Of a stretch of 64,000 nucleotides of DNA, positions 34,542-42,844 are shown piece after piece; the stretch's first letter is position 1; each line of letters opens with the position of its first letter. The notes under the pieces were generated by a model. The model worked only from the letters and a program-made list of their open reading frames with translations, did not search any database and was not told where the DNA came from. This DNA comes from Dokdonella_A sp040005635. GTDB taxonomy: Bacteria; Pseudomonadota; Gammaproteobacteria; Xanthomonadales; Rhodanobacteraceae. The position numbers and the translations under genes are program-made. The stretch covers positions 7,889-71,888 of the forward strand of contig JBDTYM010000007.1 of the NCBI GenBank assembly GCA_040005635.1. The letters run 5' to 3'.

Positions 34542-36320
34542 CTACAACGTCGGCGAATCGTCCTGCAGCATTGCGTGGCGCACGATCTTGATCGGCGCGA
34601 AACCCTGCCGCATGAAGCTGTCGTGGAATTGCAGTAGCGAGAAGGCGTTGCCTTGCTTGGCTTCGACGTCGGCGCGCAGCTTGAGGATTTCGAGCTTGCC
34701 GAGCGTGTAGTACAGATACGTCGGATCCGAGGTGCCGCGCTTGGTTTCGACGACGCCGACCTCGCGCGACTGATAGCCTTCCTTGACGAAGAAGTCGACT
34801 GCCTGATCGATATTGATCTGGCCGCTGTGCAACTTGATGCCGACGTAGAAGCGCGCATTGCGCAGCAGCGCATCCTGCAACTGGCCGAGCTTCAACAATT
34901 TCTGCTGGCGCGGGTCGTTCGGGAATACCGCCTGCGCGAGCCCGGCGTCGAGCATCATCTGCTCGCAGTAATGCGCCCAGCCTTCGACATTCGTATTGGC
35001 GCTGAGCAGCTTGCGCACGCGATCGTGCACGTCGTGCATCCACAGCGACTGCACGTAGTGGCCCGGGTACGCCTCGTGCACGGCGACATTGCTGATGACC
35101 GGATAGTTGAACTGCGCCATGAATTCGGCGATCTTCGACGCGTTCCAGGTCGGATCAGGCAGCGTCACGTTGAAGTAGGCTTCGGTCGCTGACACCTCGT
35201 ACGGCCCCGGTGAATCCATCGACGCAAAGGTCGTCGCGCGCATGAACGGCGGCGTTTCCTCGAGGATCGGTCGCACGGTCGACGGAATCGTGATGATCTG
35301 TTTGTCGCCGATGAACCGGATCAAGCCGTCGAAGGTCGCGCGGAAACTGTCGAGCAGCCTGGCCCGATCGGGATGATCGGCGGCGAGATCGGCCAACACC
35401 TGCGCCGGTGTCTTGTCGGGCTCGAGTTCCTTGGCGACGCGCGCGAATTCGGCCTGGTTGCGATGCAGATCGGCCAGATCGATCTCGATCAGGCGGTCGA
35501 GCGGCGTATCGACCATTTCGTCGAATGCGAGCTTCTTGCGATAAGTTTCCGCGCCGAGGCGGAAGTCGCCTTTAGAGCGCGGCAGCACGTCGGTCTTGAG
35601 CCATGCCTCGTAGTCGTCCAGCGCCCTGATCACCGTCGCGTTCGACGCGGCGAAACGTTTCTGCAGGTCCGCATCGGCGACGTCCTTGAAGGCAGCCGTC
35701 ACGTCGTTGCGGAAGAACGCGATCAGCCCGGGCAACTGCTCGATCGCGATCTCGGTATAGATCTTCGGCGGATTCTTCAAATTCCTGCGCGCCGCCTGAA
35801 GGGCGGCCGGCATCGCGTGTTCGCGCTCGATCAGCGCGGCGAGGCGCTGCGGCGCAGGCGCGAATTTGCGTTCCATCAGCACGAACGCGCTGTTCGTGAT
35901 GCCGCTCGAGTAGGTATCCGGGTTCTTTTCCCAGGGACGGATCGTCTGCAGGCTCAGCAGGCTGCTGCGGATCGTATTCAGCAGCTGCTCGCGATCGCCG
36001 CGCACCTGTTCGCCAAGCGCTCCCGCATTCGTCGCGGCGACGCGCTGCTCGAAAGACTGCAGCGCCGCGACCTGACGATCCATGCCGGCACGACTGTAGT
36101 CCTCGAGCTTGCCGTCATAGGCATGCACGCCGACGCTGGTCGCGGACGTGGGACTCAGCGGGAAATACAGCGTGTCGAAGAATTCGTCGGCGAGTTTCAT
36201 GAAATCCGCATCCGCAGCCGCCGTGTTGGTGGCAGGCGTGGACGTCTCGCCGGCAACGGCGGCGATGGTCGGAACAAAGCACACGATGCAACAGGCAAGG
36301 CTCAGGCGCAGCAGCCGCAT
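34542..36320 (-). CDS. DUF885 family metallopeptidase-like secreted protein
   Basis: A 592-residue protein with a signal peptide (MRLLRLSLACCIVCFVPTIA). The DUF885 domain carries HEAYPGH at 415-421, a variant zinc-binding HExxxxH motif, with the third ligand probably in EGWAHYCEQMM. Family members act as carboxypeptidase-like or dipeptidase enzymes in the periplasm; the substrate is unknown. The fold is close to M3/M32-type helical metallopeptidases. It is followed by a CPA2 transporter gene read in the same direction upstream, with 32 bases between. Confidence 0.88.
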   Translation of the reverse strand: MRLLRLSLACCIVCFVPTIAAVAGETSTPATNTAAADADFMKLADEFFDTLYFPLSPTSATSVGVHAYDGKLEDYSRAGMDRQVAALQSFEQRVAATNAGALGEQVRGDREQLLNTIRSSLLSLQTIRPWEKNPDTYSSGITNSAFVLMERKFAPAPQRLAALIEREHAMPAALQAARRNLKNPPKIYTEIAIEQLPGLIAFFRNDVTAAFKDVADADLQKRFAASNATVIRALDDYEAWLKTDVLPRSKGDFRLGAETYRKKLAFDEMVDTPLDRLIEIDLADLHRNQAEFARVAKELEPDKTPAQVLADLAADHPDRARLLDSFRATFDGLIRFIGDKQIITIPSTVRPILEETPPFMRATTFASMDSPGPYEVSATEAYFNVTLPDPTWNASKIAEFMAQFNYPVISNVAVHEAYPGHYVQSLWMHDVHDRVRKLLSANTNVEGWAHYCEQMMLDAGLAQAVFPNDPRQQKLLKLGQLQDALLRNARFYVGIKLHSGQINIDQAVDFFVKEGYQSREVGVVETKRGTSDPTYLYYTLGKLEILKLRADVEAKQGNAFSLLQFHDSFMRQGFAPIKIVRHAMLQDDSPTL

Positions 36321-36352
36321 GGATACGTCTCCGGGGATTCGAACGGGTCGGG

Positions 36353-37564
36353 TCAGCGGGAAGCGGTTTTGGACGCAAGTTTAGCGTCGGCGGCATCCGG
36401 CGCGCCCTTCAGCAGTAGCGACAGCACCGGAGGTGTCACGATCGAGGTCAGCAGCGACATCGCGACGATGACGGCGTAAATCTCGTTCGAGAACACACCA
36501 GCGGCAAGGCCGAGACTCGCGATGACGACGCCGACCTCGCCGCGCGGCACCATGCCGACGCCGACAATGAGCGCACCGCGGCGACCGAGCGAGAGCGCAC
36601 CAAGGAAGCCGCCGGCAAGTTTCGAGACAATTGCGATGACGGTGACGACCAGCAGCATCCACAACGCCGTACCGCTGGCGAATACGGCAAGGTCGATCTT
36701 CGCGCCGGTGATCACGAAGAAGAACGGCGTCAGCAACGCGAGCAGAGGCTGGGTCTGGTGTTCGAGTTCCTCGCGCTGGTGCATTTCCGACGCGATCATG
36801 CCGGCGAGGAACGCGCCGATGATCGCGGCGAGGCCGAACTGCGTCGACAGATAGGCGAGACCGAGACAGATCGCCAGGGCAATGGTCAGCGGCGACAGCG
36901 GATTGATCGGCCGGTCGAGCCAGCCTGCGCGCCGGCGCATGACCTCGGTGCCGACCCATCCGATGATCGCGACGAAGCCGACCGCCTGCGCCAGCACCAT
37001 CAGCAGGCCGGCGACGTTGATGCCTTCGCCGCCCTGCAGCGATGTGACGACGCCGAGCAGCAGCATCGCGAGGATATCGTCGATCACGGCGGCGCCGAGG
37101 ATCACGCGGCTCTCGATCCGCGTCAGCACGCCAAGTTCCTGCAGCACGCGCGCGGTGATGCCGGCCGAGGTCGCCACGAACGCGGCGGCGACGAACAGCG
37201 ACTTGGTCCATTCGAAGCCGCTGCCATGCGCCCACAGCGTGCCGAGCGCGAACGGCACAACGACACCGAGCACGCCGACCAGGAACGCGCTGCGACCGAC
37301 TTTCTTCAAGTCATCCAGACGCGTCTCCAGGCCGACCGCGAACAGCAGCAGCACGACGCCGATTTCGGCGAGCACGTCGAGCGGTGTTCCGGCAGCTATC
37401 TGCTCCGCCGAGATGAAGCCGAGTGCGGACGGCCCGATCACGCAACCGGCGACGATTTCGCCGACCACGCCAGGAAGCTTCAGGCGCTGCGCGATCTCGG
37501 CTCCGATCTGCGCCGCGACGAAGATCGCGAACAGGGCAAGCAGAATGTCGGCGCCGTGGTGCAT
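36353..37564 (-). CDS. CPA2 family cation:proton antiporter (KefB/NapA-like)
   Basis: A 403-residue antiporter with about twelve membrane helices. Typical CPA2 features: LLLFAVGLETRLDDLKKVGR, FVATSAGITARVLQELG (discontinuous helix), and the ion-site pair D162-D163 in AAVIDDILAMLLLG. No C-terminal TrkA-N/RCK domain is present, so it is a short, NapA-like form rather than full KefB/KefC. It exchanges Na+ or K+ for protons. Divergent from the wax synthase gene. Confidence 0.92.
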   Translation of the reverse strand: MHHGADILLALFAIFVAAQIGAEIAQRLKLPGVVGEIVAGCVIGPSALGFISAEQIAAGTPLDVLAEIGVVLLLFAVGLETRLDDLKKVGRSAFLVGVLGVVVPFALGTLWAHGSGFEWTKSLFVAAAFVATSAGITARVLQELGVLTRIESRVILGAAVIDDILAMLLLGVVTSLQGGEGINVAGLLMVLAQAVGFVAIIGWVGTEVMRRRAGWLDRPINPLSPLTIALAICLGLAYLSTQFGLAAIIGAFLAGMIASEMHQREELEHQTQPLLALLTPFFFVITGAKIDLAVFASGTALWMLLVVTVIAIVSKLAGGFLGALSLGRRGALIVGVGMVPRGEVGVVIASLGLAAGVFSNEIYAVIVAMSLLTSIVTPPVLSLLLKGAPDAADAKLASKTASR

Positions 37565-37785
37565 GGCTTTCTCCTCGCTCGCTCAGGGAGCATCGTTTTC
37601 ATTCCCTCCCGGGTTGGGTGGGGATGGTGTCCACCGCGTCGGCGAACGTCTGCCACCTGCAAAAATCCGTAACGATGTGGCTGTCGTCGACGACGCCAAC
37701 CGCAACGCGGTTGCGTTTTCACGCATGCGCGTCGATCCTACACGAACGACACGGCCGGCAATGACCGGCTGGGAGGGGAGGCGGC

Positions 37786-39264
37786 ATGTTCGATGCGGAG
37801 GGCGGCACGCGCGAGGCCATGTCCAAGGTCGACACGGCCTGGCTGCGCATGGAGCGGCCAACCAACCGCATGATGATCACCGGCGTGCTGATGTTCGCCG
37901 GGCCGCTCGATCCTCTTGCGATCAAGGCGCTGCTCGCCGAACGCTTCCTCGCGTTCCGCCGCTTCCGCCAGAAAGCCGTGATGGGCGCGAACAGCGCGTT
38001 CTGGGAAACCGATCAGGACTTCGACATCGACTGGCATGTGCGCATCGCGCGCTTGCCGGGTGCGGCGGACAAGGCGCAGCTCGAAGCCTTCGTCAGCGAA
38101 CTCGCCTCGTCGCCGCTCGACATGTCCAAACCGCTTTGGCAATTCAACGTCATCGAAGACTACACAGCGCCTGACGGAAAACGCGGCGGCGTGCTCGTCG
38201 CGCGCATCCATCATTGCTACGCGGATGGCCTCGCGCTCGTGCAGGTATTGCTCTCGCTCACCGACACCGCGCAACAACCCGAAGCGCGCGCAGAACTCGC
38301 GAAAACATGGCTCCAGCGCGACCGCGGCAACGTGCTCGATCGTCTGCTCGAACCGACGCAGGACGGCTTCAAGAAGCTGATTGCCGTCGGCGAGAAGGCC
38401 GTCGCCAAAGTCGCGCAAATGATTGCCGACCCCGCCGTTGCCGCGAACTTCGCGCACGAAGGCAGCGAGATCACGCGCGAACTCGGCATCGCGCTCACGT
38501 TGCCCGATGACCCGATCACCGCACTCAAGGGACCGCTCGGCGTGACCAAGCGCGTCGCCTGGGCCGAACCGCTGCCGCTGGAAGAAGTGAAGACGCTCGG
38601 CAAGGCGCTCGGCTGCACCGTCAACGACGTGTTGCTCGCCTGCGCCGCCGGCGCGATCCGCGGCTACCTGCGCGACCTCGGCGACGACGTCGACGGCCTC
38701 ACCATCCGCGCAACGGTGCCGGTCAACCTGCGCCCACTCGAACACGCAAAGAAACTCGGCAACCACTTCGGCCTCGTCTTCCTCGACCTGCCGATCGGCG
38801 AGCCGAACCCGCTGCGCCGCCTCGAACGCGTCGCCGCCTGCATGCGCGAACTCAAGGGTCGCCGCCAGGCTGTCGTCGCCTTCGGCTTGCTCGCCGCGCT
38901 CGGCATGGGTCCAGCCGTGCTGCAGCAGCCGGCACTCGAACTGTTCAGCCGCAAGGCAAGCGCAGTCGCGACCAACGTACCCGGCCCGCAGCAGCCGCTG
39001 TTCATGGCCGGCATCGAAGTGCGCGAACTGATGTTCTGGGTCCCGCAGACCGGGTCGATCGGCCTCGGCCTCTCGATCCTCAGCTACAACGGCCGCGTCC
39101 ACTTCGGCGTGGTCGGCGACAGCAAGCGCGTGCGCAACCCCGACGCCATCGTGCAGCGCTTCGGCAGCGAGTTCGAGAAGCTGCTGCTGATCGCGCTGAT
39201 GGAGGATTGGGACGAGGAGATTGGAGCGGGAGATGCGGCGGCGACGTTGGCGAGGTTTGTGTGA
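37786..39264 (+). CDS. Wax ester synthase / diacylglycerol acyltransferase (WS/DGAT)
   Basis: A 492-residue acyltransferase. The catalytic HHxxxDG motif reads HHCYADG at 142-148. The start SKVDTAWLRMERPTNRMMIT and the later TVNDVLLACAAGAIR and NLRPLEH plus TNVPGPQQPLFMAGIEV stretches are family signatures. It esterifies fatty alcohols or diacylglycerol with acyl-CoA to make storage neutral lipids. The ribosome binding site is strong (GGAGGGGAGG before the ATG). It is the last conventional gene before the cassette-like region. Confidence 0.93.
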   Translation: MFDAEGGTREAMSKVDTAWLRMERPTNRMMITGVLMFAGPLDPLAIKALLAERFLAFRRFRQKAVMGANSAFWETDQDFDIDWHVRIARLPGAADKAQLEAFVSELASSPLDMSKPLWQFNVIEDYTAPDGKRGGVLVARIHHCYADGLALVQVLLSLTDTAQQPEARAELAKTWLQRDRGNVLDRLLEPTQDGFKKLIAVGEKAVAKVAQMIADPAVAANFAHEGSEITRELGIALTLPDDPITALKGPLGVTKRVAWAEPLPLEEVKTLGKALGCTVNDVLLACAAGAIRGYLRDLGDDVDGLTIRATVPVNLRPLEHAKKLGNHFGLVFLDLPIGEPNPLRRLERVAACMRELKGRRQAVVAFGLLAALGMGPAVLQQPALELFSRKASAVATNVPGPQQPLFMAGIEVRELMFWVPQTGSIGLGLSILSYNGRVHFGVVGDSKRVRNPDAIVQRFGSEFEKLLLIALMEDWDEEIGAGDAAATLARFV

Positions 39265-39447
39265 TGGCATGCGGGGTCGGCGTCAATGTAGAAGACCTGG
39301 GCCTGGAGGATTGCACGGCTGGATCTACGCGACGAATCGCTGCGTATGGGGATTTTCCGCTGTGCGATGATTCGGAGGCGGTTTTAGGTTTCGGCATAGG
39401 CTTCACCTCACAATCGAATAGTAGTTTGCCACTCTTCAGGCATTGTC

Positions 39448-40167
39448 GTGACCACTAAAAGCGAAATACTTGCCGAGATTCGCCGTATTTCTAGCGCCAA
39501 TTCTGGTTCGCTTAGCCTCAAGAAATTCCCAGAGCTTTCACGGATTCCGGAGCGCCAAGTACGCGGCCGCTACTGGGCTACATGGAATGAGGCTCTTGCA
39601 GAGGCAGGCGATGGCATCAACGCCTTTTCCACGCCGAAGAGCAATGAAATCGCTGTTGTCACTGCCCTCGCACAGCTCATTGAAGTACTTGGCACTTGGC
39701 CCGTGGAGACACAACTGACGGTAGAGCACCACGAGAACCCATCCTTTCCAAGCGTTCATGTCATTCGCGGCCTGGATAAGGAGACGTTCTTGCCAGCCAA
39801 AGTCCTTGCCTTCTGCGTTGAGAGCAACACCCTCCTAATAGCCGAAGAGATTGTACGCCTCAAGGTTGAGGTCGAATCGCCTGAGGAAAGCCAAGGCCAA
39901 GGTAGGGTGGCAGGCTACGTTTACATGATGCGCAGTGGAAAGCGGCACAAAATTGGCAAATCAAACTCATTGTCGCGCCGTTACCGCGAGGTTCGCCAGG
40001 ACCTTCCAAATGAGACGATTCTTGTGCATACAATTCCAACTGATGAACCAAGCGGCATTGAGGCGTTCTGGCATCGCCGGTTTGCTGATAAGCGAGTTCG
40101 AGATACAGCGTTTTTCAGCCTAGATACATCTGATATTGTCGCATTTAAGCGCCACAAATACCAGTAG
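39448..40167 (+). CDS. GIY-YIG-type nuclease with N-terminal HNH-associated repeats
   Basis: A 239-residue protein. Residues about 5-55 (ILAEIRRISSANSGSLSLKK to RYWATWNEALAEAGD) and about 65-125 look like two homing-endonuclease-associated helix-turn repeats of the W..AL..AG type. The C-terminal domain (145-235) reads as GIY-YIG, of the T5orf172/MUG113 kind: GYVYMM at 146-151, KIG at 158-160, R167/R168, and E195 in GIEAFWHRRF. This would be a DNA nuclease. The GTG start at 39448 has a weak AGG upstream. It has the low GC typical of the array and is followed by attC1. Confidence 0.7.
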   Translation: MTTKSEILAEIRRISSANSGSLSLKKFPELSRIPERQVRGRYWATWNEALAEAGDGINAFSTPKSNEIAVVTALAQLIEVLGTWPVETQLTVEHHENPSFPSVHVIRGLDKETFLPAKVLAFCVESNTLLIAEEIVRLKVEVESPEESQGQGRVAGYVYMMRSGKRHKIGKSNSLSRRYREVRQDLPNETILVHTIPTDEPSGIEAFWHRRFADKRVRDTAFFSLDTSDIVAFKRHKYQ

Positions 40168-40170
40168 GCT

Positions 40171-40230
40171 GTCTAACGATTCATTCAAGCCGAGGTCGCA
40201 TCGCGGCTTGGCTCAATTCAGGCGATAGAG
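40171..40230 (+). repeat. attC-like site 1
   Basis: Starts GTCTAAC at 40171-40177 and ends GCGATAGAG. Inner arms pair: AAGCCG with CGGCTT around a short loop, and the outer halves (TTCATTCAAGCC, GGCTCAATTCAGGC) have the mirrored, imperfect pairing of integron attC sites. Length about 60 bases, four bases after the nuclease stop codon. Confidence 0.75.
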
Positions 40231-40239
40231 AATTTTCAT

Positions 40240-40629
40240 ATGCGTGACGACGGTAATCCGCTGAAGAAATATGCGAAGTACGGCTTGCTCGGAGGCCTTG
40301 CGATTGGTTTATTGCTCGGCCTGTTGGTCGATGGCCCGCACTTCCACTCCTGGGCTGCAGGCGACCTAACCGCAGTCCTTGCCGGCAGCATTGCGCTATG
40401 CGCATTCATCGGGTACATGGCCTCTCCAATAGTCGTGGGTTCGTTGGCGCGAGGCACAAGTCCAGGCGTTGGTAGCCCGAATGGCGCGATCGGTCCTTTG
40501 GGCCACCACGATCTTGACTCCAATTCTCTGCGGGAGGGTCACAACGACCTTGAAACAAGTTCGCTGCCGGATAGTCACCACGTCAGTCATGACTATAGCG
40601 GCCATGGAGATCATGGCGGCACGCTCTAA
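40240..40629 (+). CDS. Membrane protein with His-rich C-terminus, 129 aa
   Basis: Two hydrophobic helices at residues about 10-32 (YGLLGGLAIGLLLGLLVDG) and 38-62 (LTAVLAGSIALCAFIGYMAS), then a hydrophilic tail with many His, Asp and Ser (HHDLDSNSLREGHNDLETSS, DSHHVSHDYSGHGDHGG). The tail might bind metal. No family is recognised. The gene lies between two attC-like sites, so it has the form of a gene cassette. The ATG at 40240 has only a weak AGAG upstream. Confidence 0.6.
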   Translation: MRDDGNPLKKYAKYGLLGGLAIGLLLGLLVDGPHFHSWAAGDLTAVLAGSIALCAFIGYMASPIVVGSLARGTSPGVGSPNGAIGPLGHHDLDSNSLREGHNDLETSSLPDSHHVSHDYSGHGDHGGTL

Positions 40630-40872
40630 CTATTCGGTCAAGTGAGCCGCTGAGACAGGCAGCGTTAACGCAATGCTGAATAAGTCTCCCACTGACGTCA
40701 TTCCCGCGAAAGCGGGAATCCAATTTGCTTTTGTTTCAAGAGGCCAAGGTCAAGATGGATGACCGGCCATTCGGCCGTTGATAACCCCGCTTTCGCGGGA
40801 ATGACGACTTATTCAGCGTTGCCTTAACCGGGAACTCACTGTAGCAGCGGCTGCTTACATCAAGCGTTAGGC
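40624..40872 (+). repeat. attC-like site 2, split by a MITE
   Basis: Left core CTCTAAC (40624-40630) and right core GTTAGGC (40866-40872) fit attC ends. AGCCGCTG and CAGCGGCT pair as inner arms, with GTGAG/CTCAC between them. Without the inserted MITE and one TTAA the site would be about 90 bases long. The left core overlaps the end of the upstream gene. Confidence 0.75.
40669..40823. mobile_element. 155-bp MITE with IS5-like terminal repeats, TTAA target duplication
   Basis: Ends are CGCAATGCTGAATAAGTC and, inverted, GGCAACGCTGAATAAGTC: 16 of 18 bases match. TTAA flanks both sides (40665-40668, 40824-40827). Each end is followed by a TTCCCGCGAAAGCGGGAA-type hairpin. The ends resemble those of IS5/IS903-family elements (GGCTTTGTTGAATAAATC in IS903) and TTAA fits the IS5 target YTAR. 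No ORF is inside, so it would need a transposase in trans. Confidence 0.85.
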
Positions 40873-40938
40873 GCCGCGTAGAATATCTTGCAATCCTAGA
40901 ACCGATACTGCTGGCTAATCACGACACGGGTACATCAC

Positions 40939-41400
40939 ATGAAGAATCCATCGCTGCTCTCAGCACTTGCTGCGCTTCTCATCGTCACACTAGGCACTGC
41001 TTCTGCAACGGAGCCGCCCAGGGAGCGCAATGTCCAGAAAGTTCTAGGCATAGGCGGCTTGTTTTTCAAATCCGAGGATCCCGAGCGCCTCGCCAAGTGG
41101 TACGAGGCGAATCTTGGTATTTCGCTGGTGCCAACCAGCCACGGGCAGAAGCCTTGGCATCAAGAGGCGGGAGCCACCGCATTTGCCCCGTTTAAAAAGG
41201 ACACAACGTATTTCGGGAAGCCGGAACAGAGCTGGATGGTCAATTTCCGTGTGGCGGATCTCAAAGCGATGATTGCTCAGCTTCGGGCGGCCGGTATTAC
41301 AGTCGAGGAGCCAAAGAGCTATCCCAACGGGGATTTCGCTCGGCTGCACGATCCGGAAGGCAACCCGATCGAGCTGTGGGAGCCCAGGGAGAACAAGTGA
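40939..41400 (+). CDS. Exported VOC (glyoxalase/bleomycin resistance) family protein
   Basis: A 153-residue protein with a signal peptide (MKNPSLLSALAALLIVTLGT, cleavage near ASA) before a VOC domain: VLGIGGLFFKSEDPERLAKW, YEANLGISLVPTSHGQK, then FRVADLKAMIAQLRAAGITV and FARLHDPEGNPIELWEP, the typical VOC end with E as a metal ligand. VOC proteins are metal enzymes or binding proteins; export is unusual. It follows attC2, so it has the form of a cassette gene. Confidence 0.85.
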   Translation: MKNPSLLSALAALLIVTLGTASATEPPRERNVQKVLGIGGLFFKSEDPERLAKWYEANLGISLVPTSHGQKPWHQEAGATAFAPFKKDTTYFGKPEQSWMVNFRVADLKAMIAQLRAAGITVEEPKSYPNGDFARLHDPEGNPIELWEPRENK

Positions 41401-41490
41401 GCGGATCGTCACGGGTGGCGCGCTCTAGGGGCGGGTCCTGGCGAGTTTGAAGCTCGGCGCATCTGACCAGCGGGTGTTTACTTTTTCGCG

Positions 41491-41889
41491 ATGAATCAAC
41501 TCTTCGGGTTCCCCAGTTCGGTCAAACGAGAGCCATCCATTGATGTCTGGATGCGCGAGTATCCCGATGATTTGAGGGAGATCGCGCAACACTGGTTCGA
41601 GGTGATGCGCGCCTGCGGAGACGACGTCCGGGAGCTGATGCATGACGGTCATCCGACAGCGTGTGTCGGGGACGCGGCATTCGGTTACGTCGATGCGTTC
41701 AGGGATCACGTGAACGTCGGGTTTTTTCGCGGTGCCGAACTCCCCGATGCGGGCGGATTGCTGGAAGGCACAGGAAAGCTGATGCGGCATGTCAAACTTA
41801 GGCCGGGTCGGAAGATTGATCATGAGGCACTGAAGCGGCTCGTCCGTGCTGCCTACGCTGACATGAGACGGCGCCTCAAGAGCGAGTAG
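41491..41889 (+). CDS. DUF1801 family protein
   Basis: A 132-residue protein with the DUF1801 features VDAFRDHVNVGFFRGAELPD, LLEGTGKLMRHVKLRPGRKI, and a helical end (HEALKRLVRAAYADMRRRLK). DUF1801 members share the YdhG-like fold; their role is not settled. No ribosome binding site is evident before the ATG at 41491. It is 33 bases from the next gene with no attC between, so the two may share one cassette. Confidence 0.82.
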   Translation: MNQLFGFPSSVKREPSIDVWMREYPDDLREIAQHWFEVMRACGDDVRELMHDGHPTACVGDAAFGYVDAFRDHVNVGFFRGAELPDAGGLLEGTGKLMRHVKLRPGRKIDHEALKRLVRAAYADMRRRLKSE

Positions 41890-41922
41890 TCTCCGGAAGC
41901 ACTGCATAGAAGGGTCTCAGCC

Positions 41923-42279
41923 ATGTACATCGCAGTTCTCGCGATTCCCGTGCCCGAGAAGAACAAGGATGCCTATCACGAGTGGGCACAGAGAAGCGCC
42001 GCGATCTTCAAGAAATACGGGTGTATCGAGATCGTCGACTGTTGGGACGACTATGTCCCTGTTGGCAAGCAAACCGACTTCCGCCGCGCTGTCGCTGCGA
42101 AGGACGACGAGAAGATCGTCCTCTCCTGGCAGATCTGGCCCGACAAGGAGAGCTTCTATGCTTCCGAAGCCAGGATGCATGAAGACAAGGTCTTGGAAGT
42201 TTCCGGCGAAATTCCTTTCGACCCCAGTCGTCTCATCTACGGCTGCTTTCAACCGATCCACACCATGGGTCGAGTGTAG
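41923..42279 (+). CDS. DUF1428 family protein
   Basis: A 118-residue protein that matches DUF1428 along its whole length: MYIAVLAIPVPEKNKDAYHE, FKKYGCIEIVDCWDDYVPVG, TDFRRAVAAKDDEKIVLSWQ, and ARMHEDK. The family has a dimeric alpha/beta barrel fold and no proven function. Its genes are often carried on mobile or cassette DNA with other small stand-alone proteins. Followed by attC-like site 3. Confidence 0.88.
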   Translation: MYIAVLAIPVPEKNKDAYHEWAQRSAAIFKKYGCIEIVDCWDDYVPVGKQTDFRRAVAAKDDEKIVLSWQIWPDKESFYASEARMHEDKVLEVSGEIPFDPSRLIYGCFQPIHTMGRV

Positions 42280-42304
42280 GAATCCTTGAATATCACAGTG
42301 GCGC

Positions 42305-42366
42305 CGTGTAGCAATTCGTTCAGGCCGATACCATTTGCCGGAGCGGCTCAATTCGGATGTTGAAGC
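42305..42366 (+). repeat. attC-like site 3, degenerate
   Basis: AATTCGTTCAGGCCGA and GCGGCTCAATTCGGATGTTG keep the mirrored arms of attC1 (AATTCGTTCARGCCGA, CGGCTYAATTCRG) but the outer cores (GTGTAGC, GTTGAAG) depart from consensus. It may be an inactive relic. Confidence 0.55.
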
Positions 42367-42390
42367 GAATAATTTCCTTGGAGATAGAAC

Positions 42391-42762
42391 ATGGAACTCG
42401 GGAATTTCTCGGTGAGCCTGGCGGTGAAGGACCTGGAGGCGTCGCGTTGCTTTTACGAGAAGCTTGGCTTCCGCGTTTTTATGGGGAATGCTGCACAGAA
42501 CTGGCTGATCCTGAAGAACGGTGAGCATGTCATCGGGCTATTCCAGGGAATGTTCGAGAGGAACATCCTCACCTTCAACCCCGGTTGGGATGGTAACGCC
42601 CGGCCGTTGGCGGCGTTCACGGATGTCCGCGAACTGCAGCGCCAACTCAGGACCGACGGGGTGAAGTTCCAACAAGAAGCGGACGAATCGACAACAGGAC
42701 CGGCCAGCTTCCTCGTGGTGGACCCGGACGGAAATCCTGTCTTGGTCGATCAGCATGTCTGA
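42391..42762 (+). CDS. VOC family protein
   Basis: A 123-residue VOC protein: LGNFSVSLAVKDLEASRCFY, EKLGFRVFMGNAAQNWLILK, then FTDVRELQRQLRTDGVKFQQ and FLVVDPDGNPVLVDQHV. It has the full single-domain fold with two beta-alpha-beta-beta-beta halves. The last ligand Glu is replaced by Val (PVLVDQHV), so metal binding may be altered. GGAGATAG lies before the ATG. Flanked by attC-like sites 3 and 4. Confidence 0.88.
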   Translation: MELGNFSVSLAVKDLEASRCFYEKLGFRVFMGNAAQNWLILKNGEHVIGLFQGMFERNILTFNPGWDGNARPLAAFTDVRELQRQLRTDGVKFQQEADESTTGPASFLVVDPDGNPVLVDQHV

Positions 42763-42833
42763 GCGGCATCAGCCCAAGCCGCGCATGGCGTGACACTTTT
42801 GCGGCAGCGGCCGCTTGGCTCAAGCGTCAGATG
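42763..42833 (+). repeat. attC-like site 4, degenerate
   Basis: AGCCCAAGCCGCG and GCGGCCGCTTGGCT pair as arms, and AAGCGTCAGAT stands where the GTTRRRY-type core would be. Position directly after a stop codon and before the next gene fits a cassette boundary. Confidence 0.5.
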
Positions 42834-42844
42834 ACGGAATTCTT

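Noticed and set aside
37738..39270. 510-codon minus-strand frame opposite the wax ester synthase
   Set aside because: Shadow frame; HHCYADG and other catalytic signatures are on the plus strand.
40669..40823. CRISPR-like or rho-independent terminator reading of the GCGAAAGCGGG hairpins
   Set aside because: Only two hairpins at mirrored positions within inverted ends and TTAA flanks, which fits a MITE better.
41401..41490. attC site between the exported VOC gene and DUF1801 gene
   Set aside because: GCGCTCTAGGGGCGGG has no paired arms or right core; not supported.
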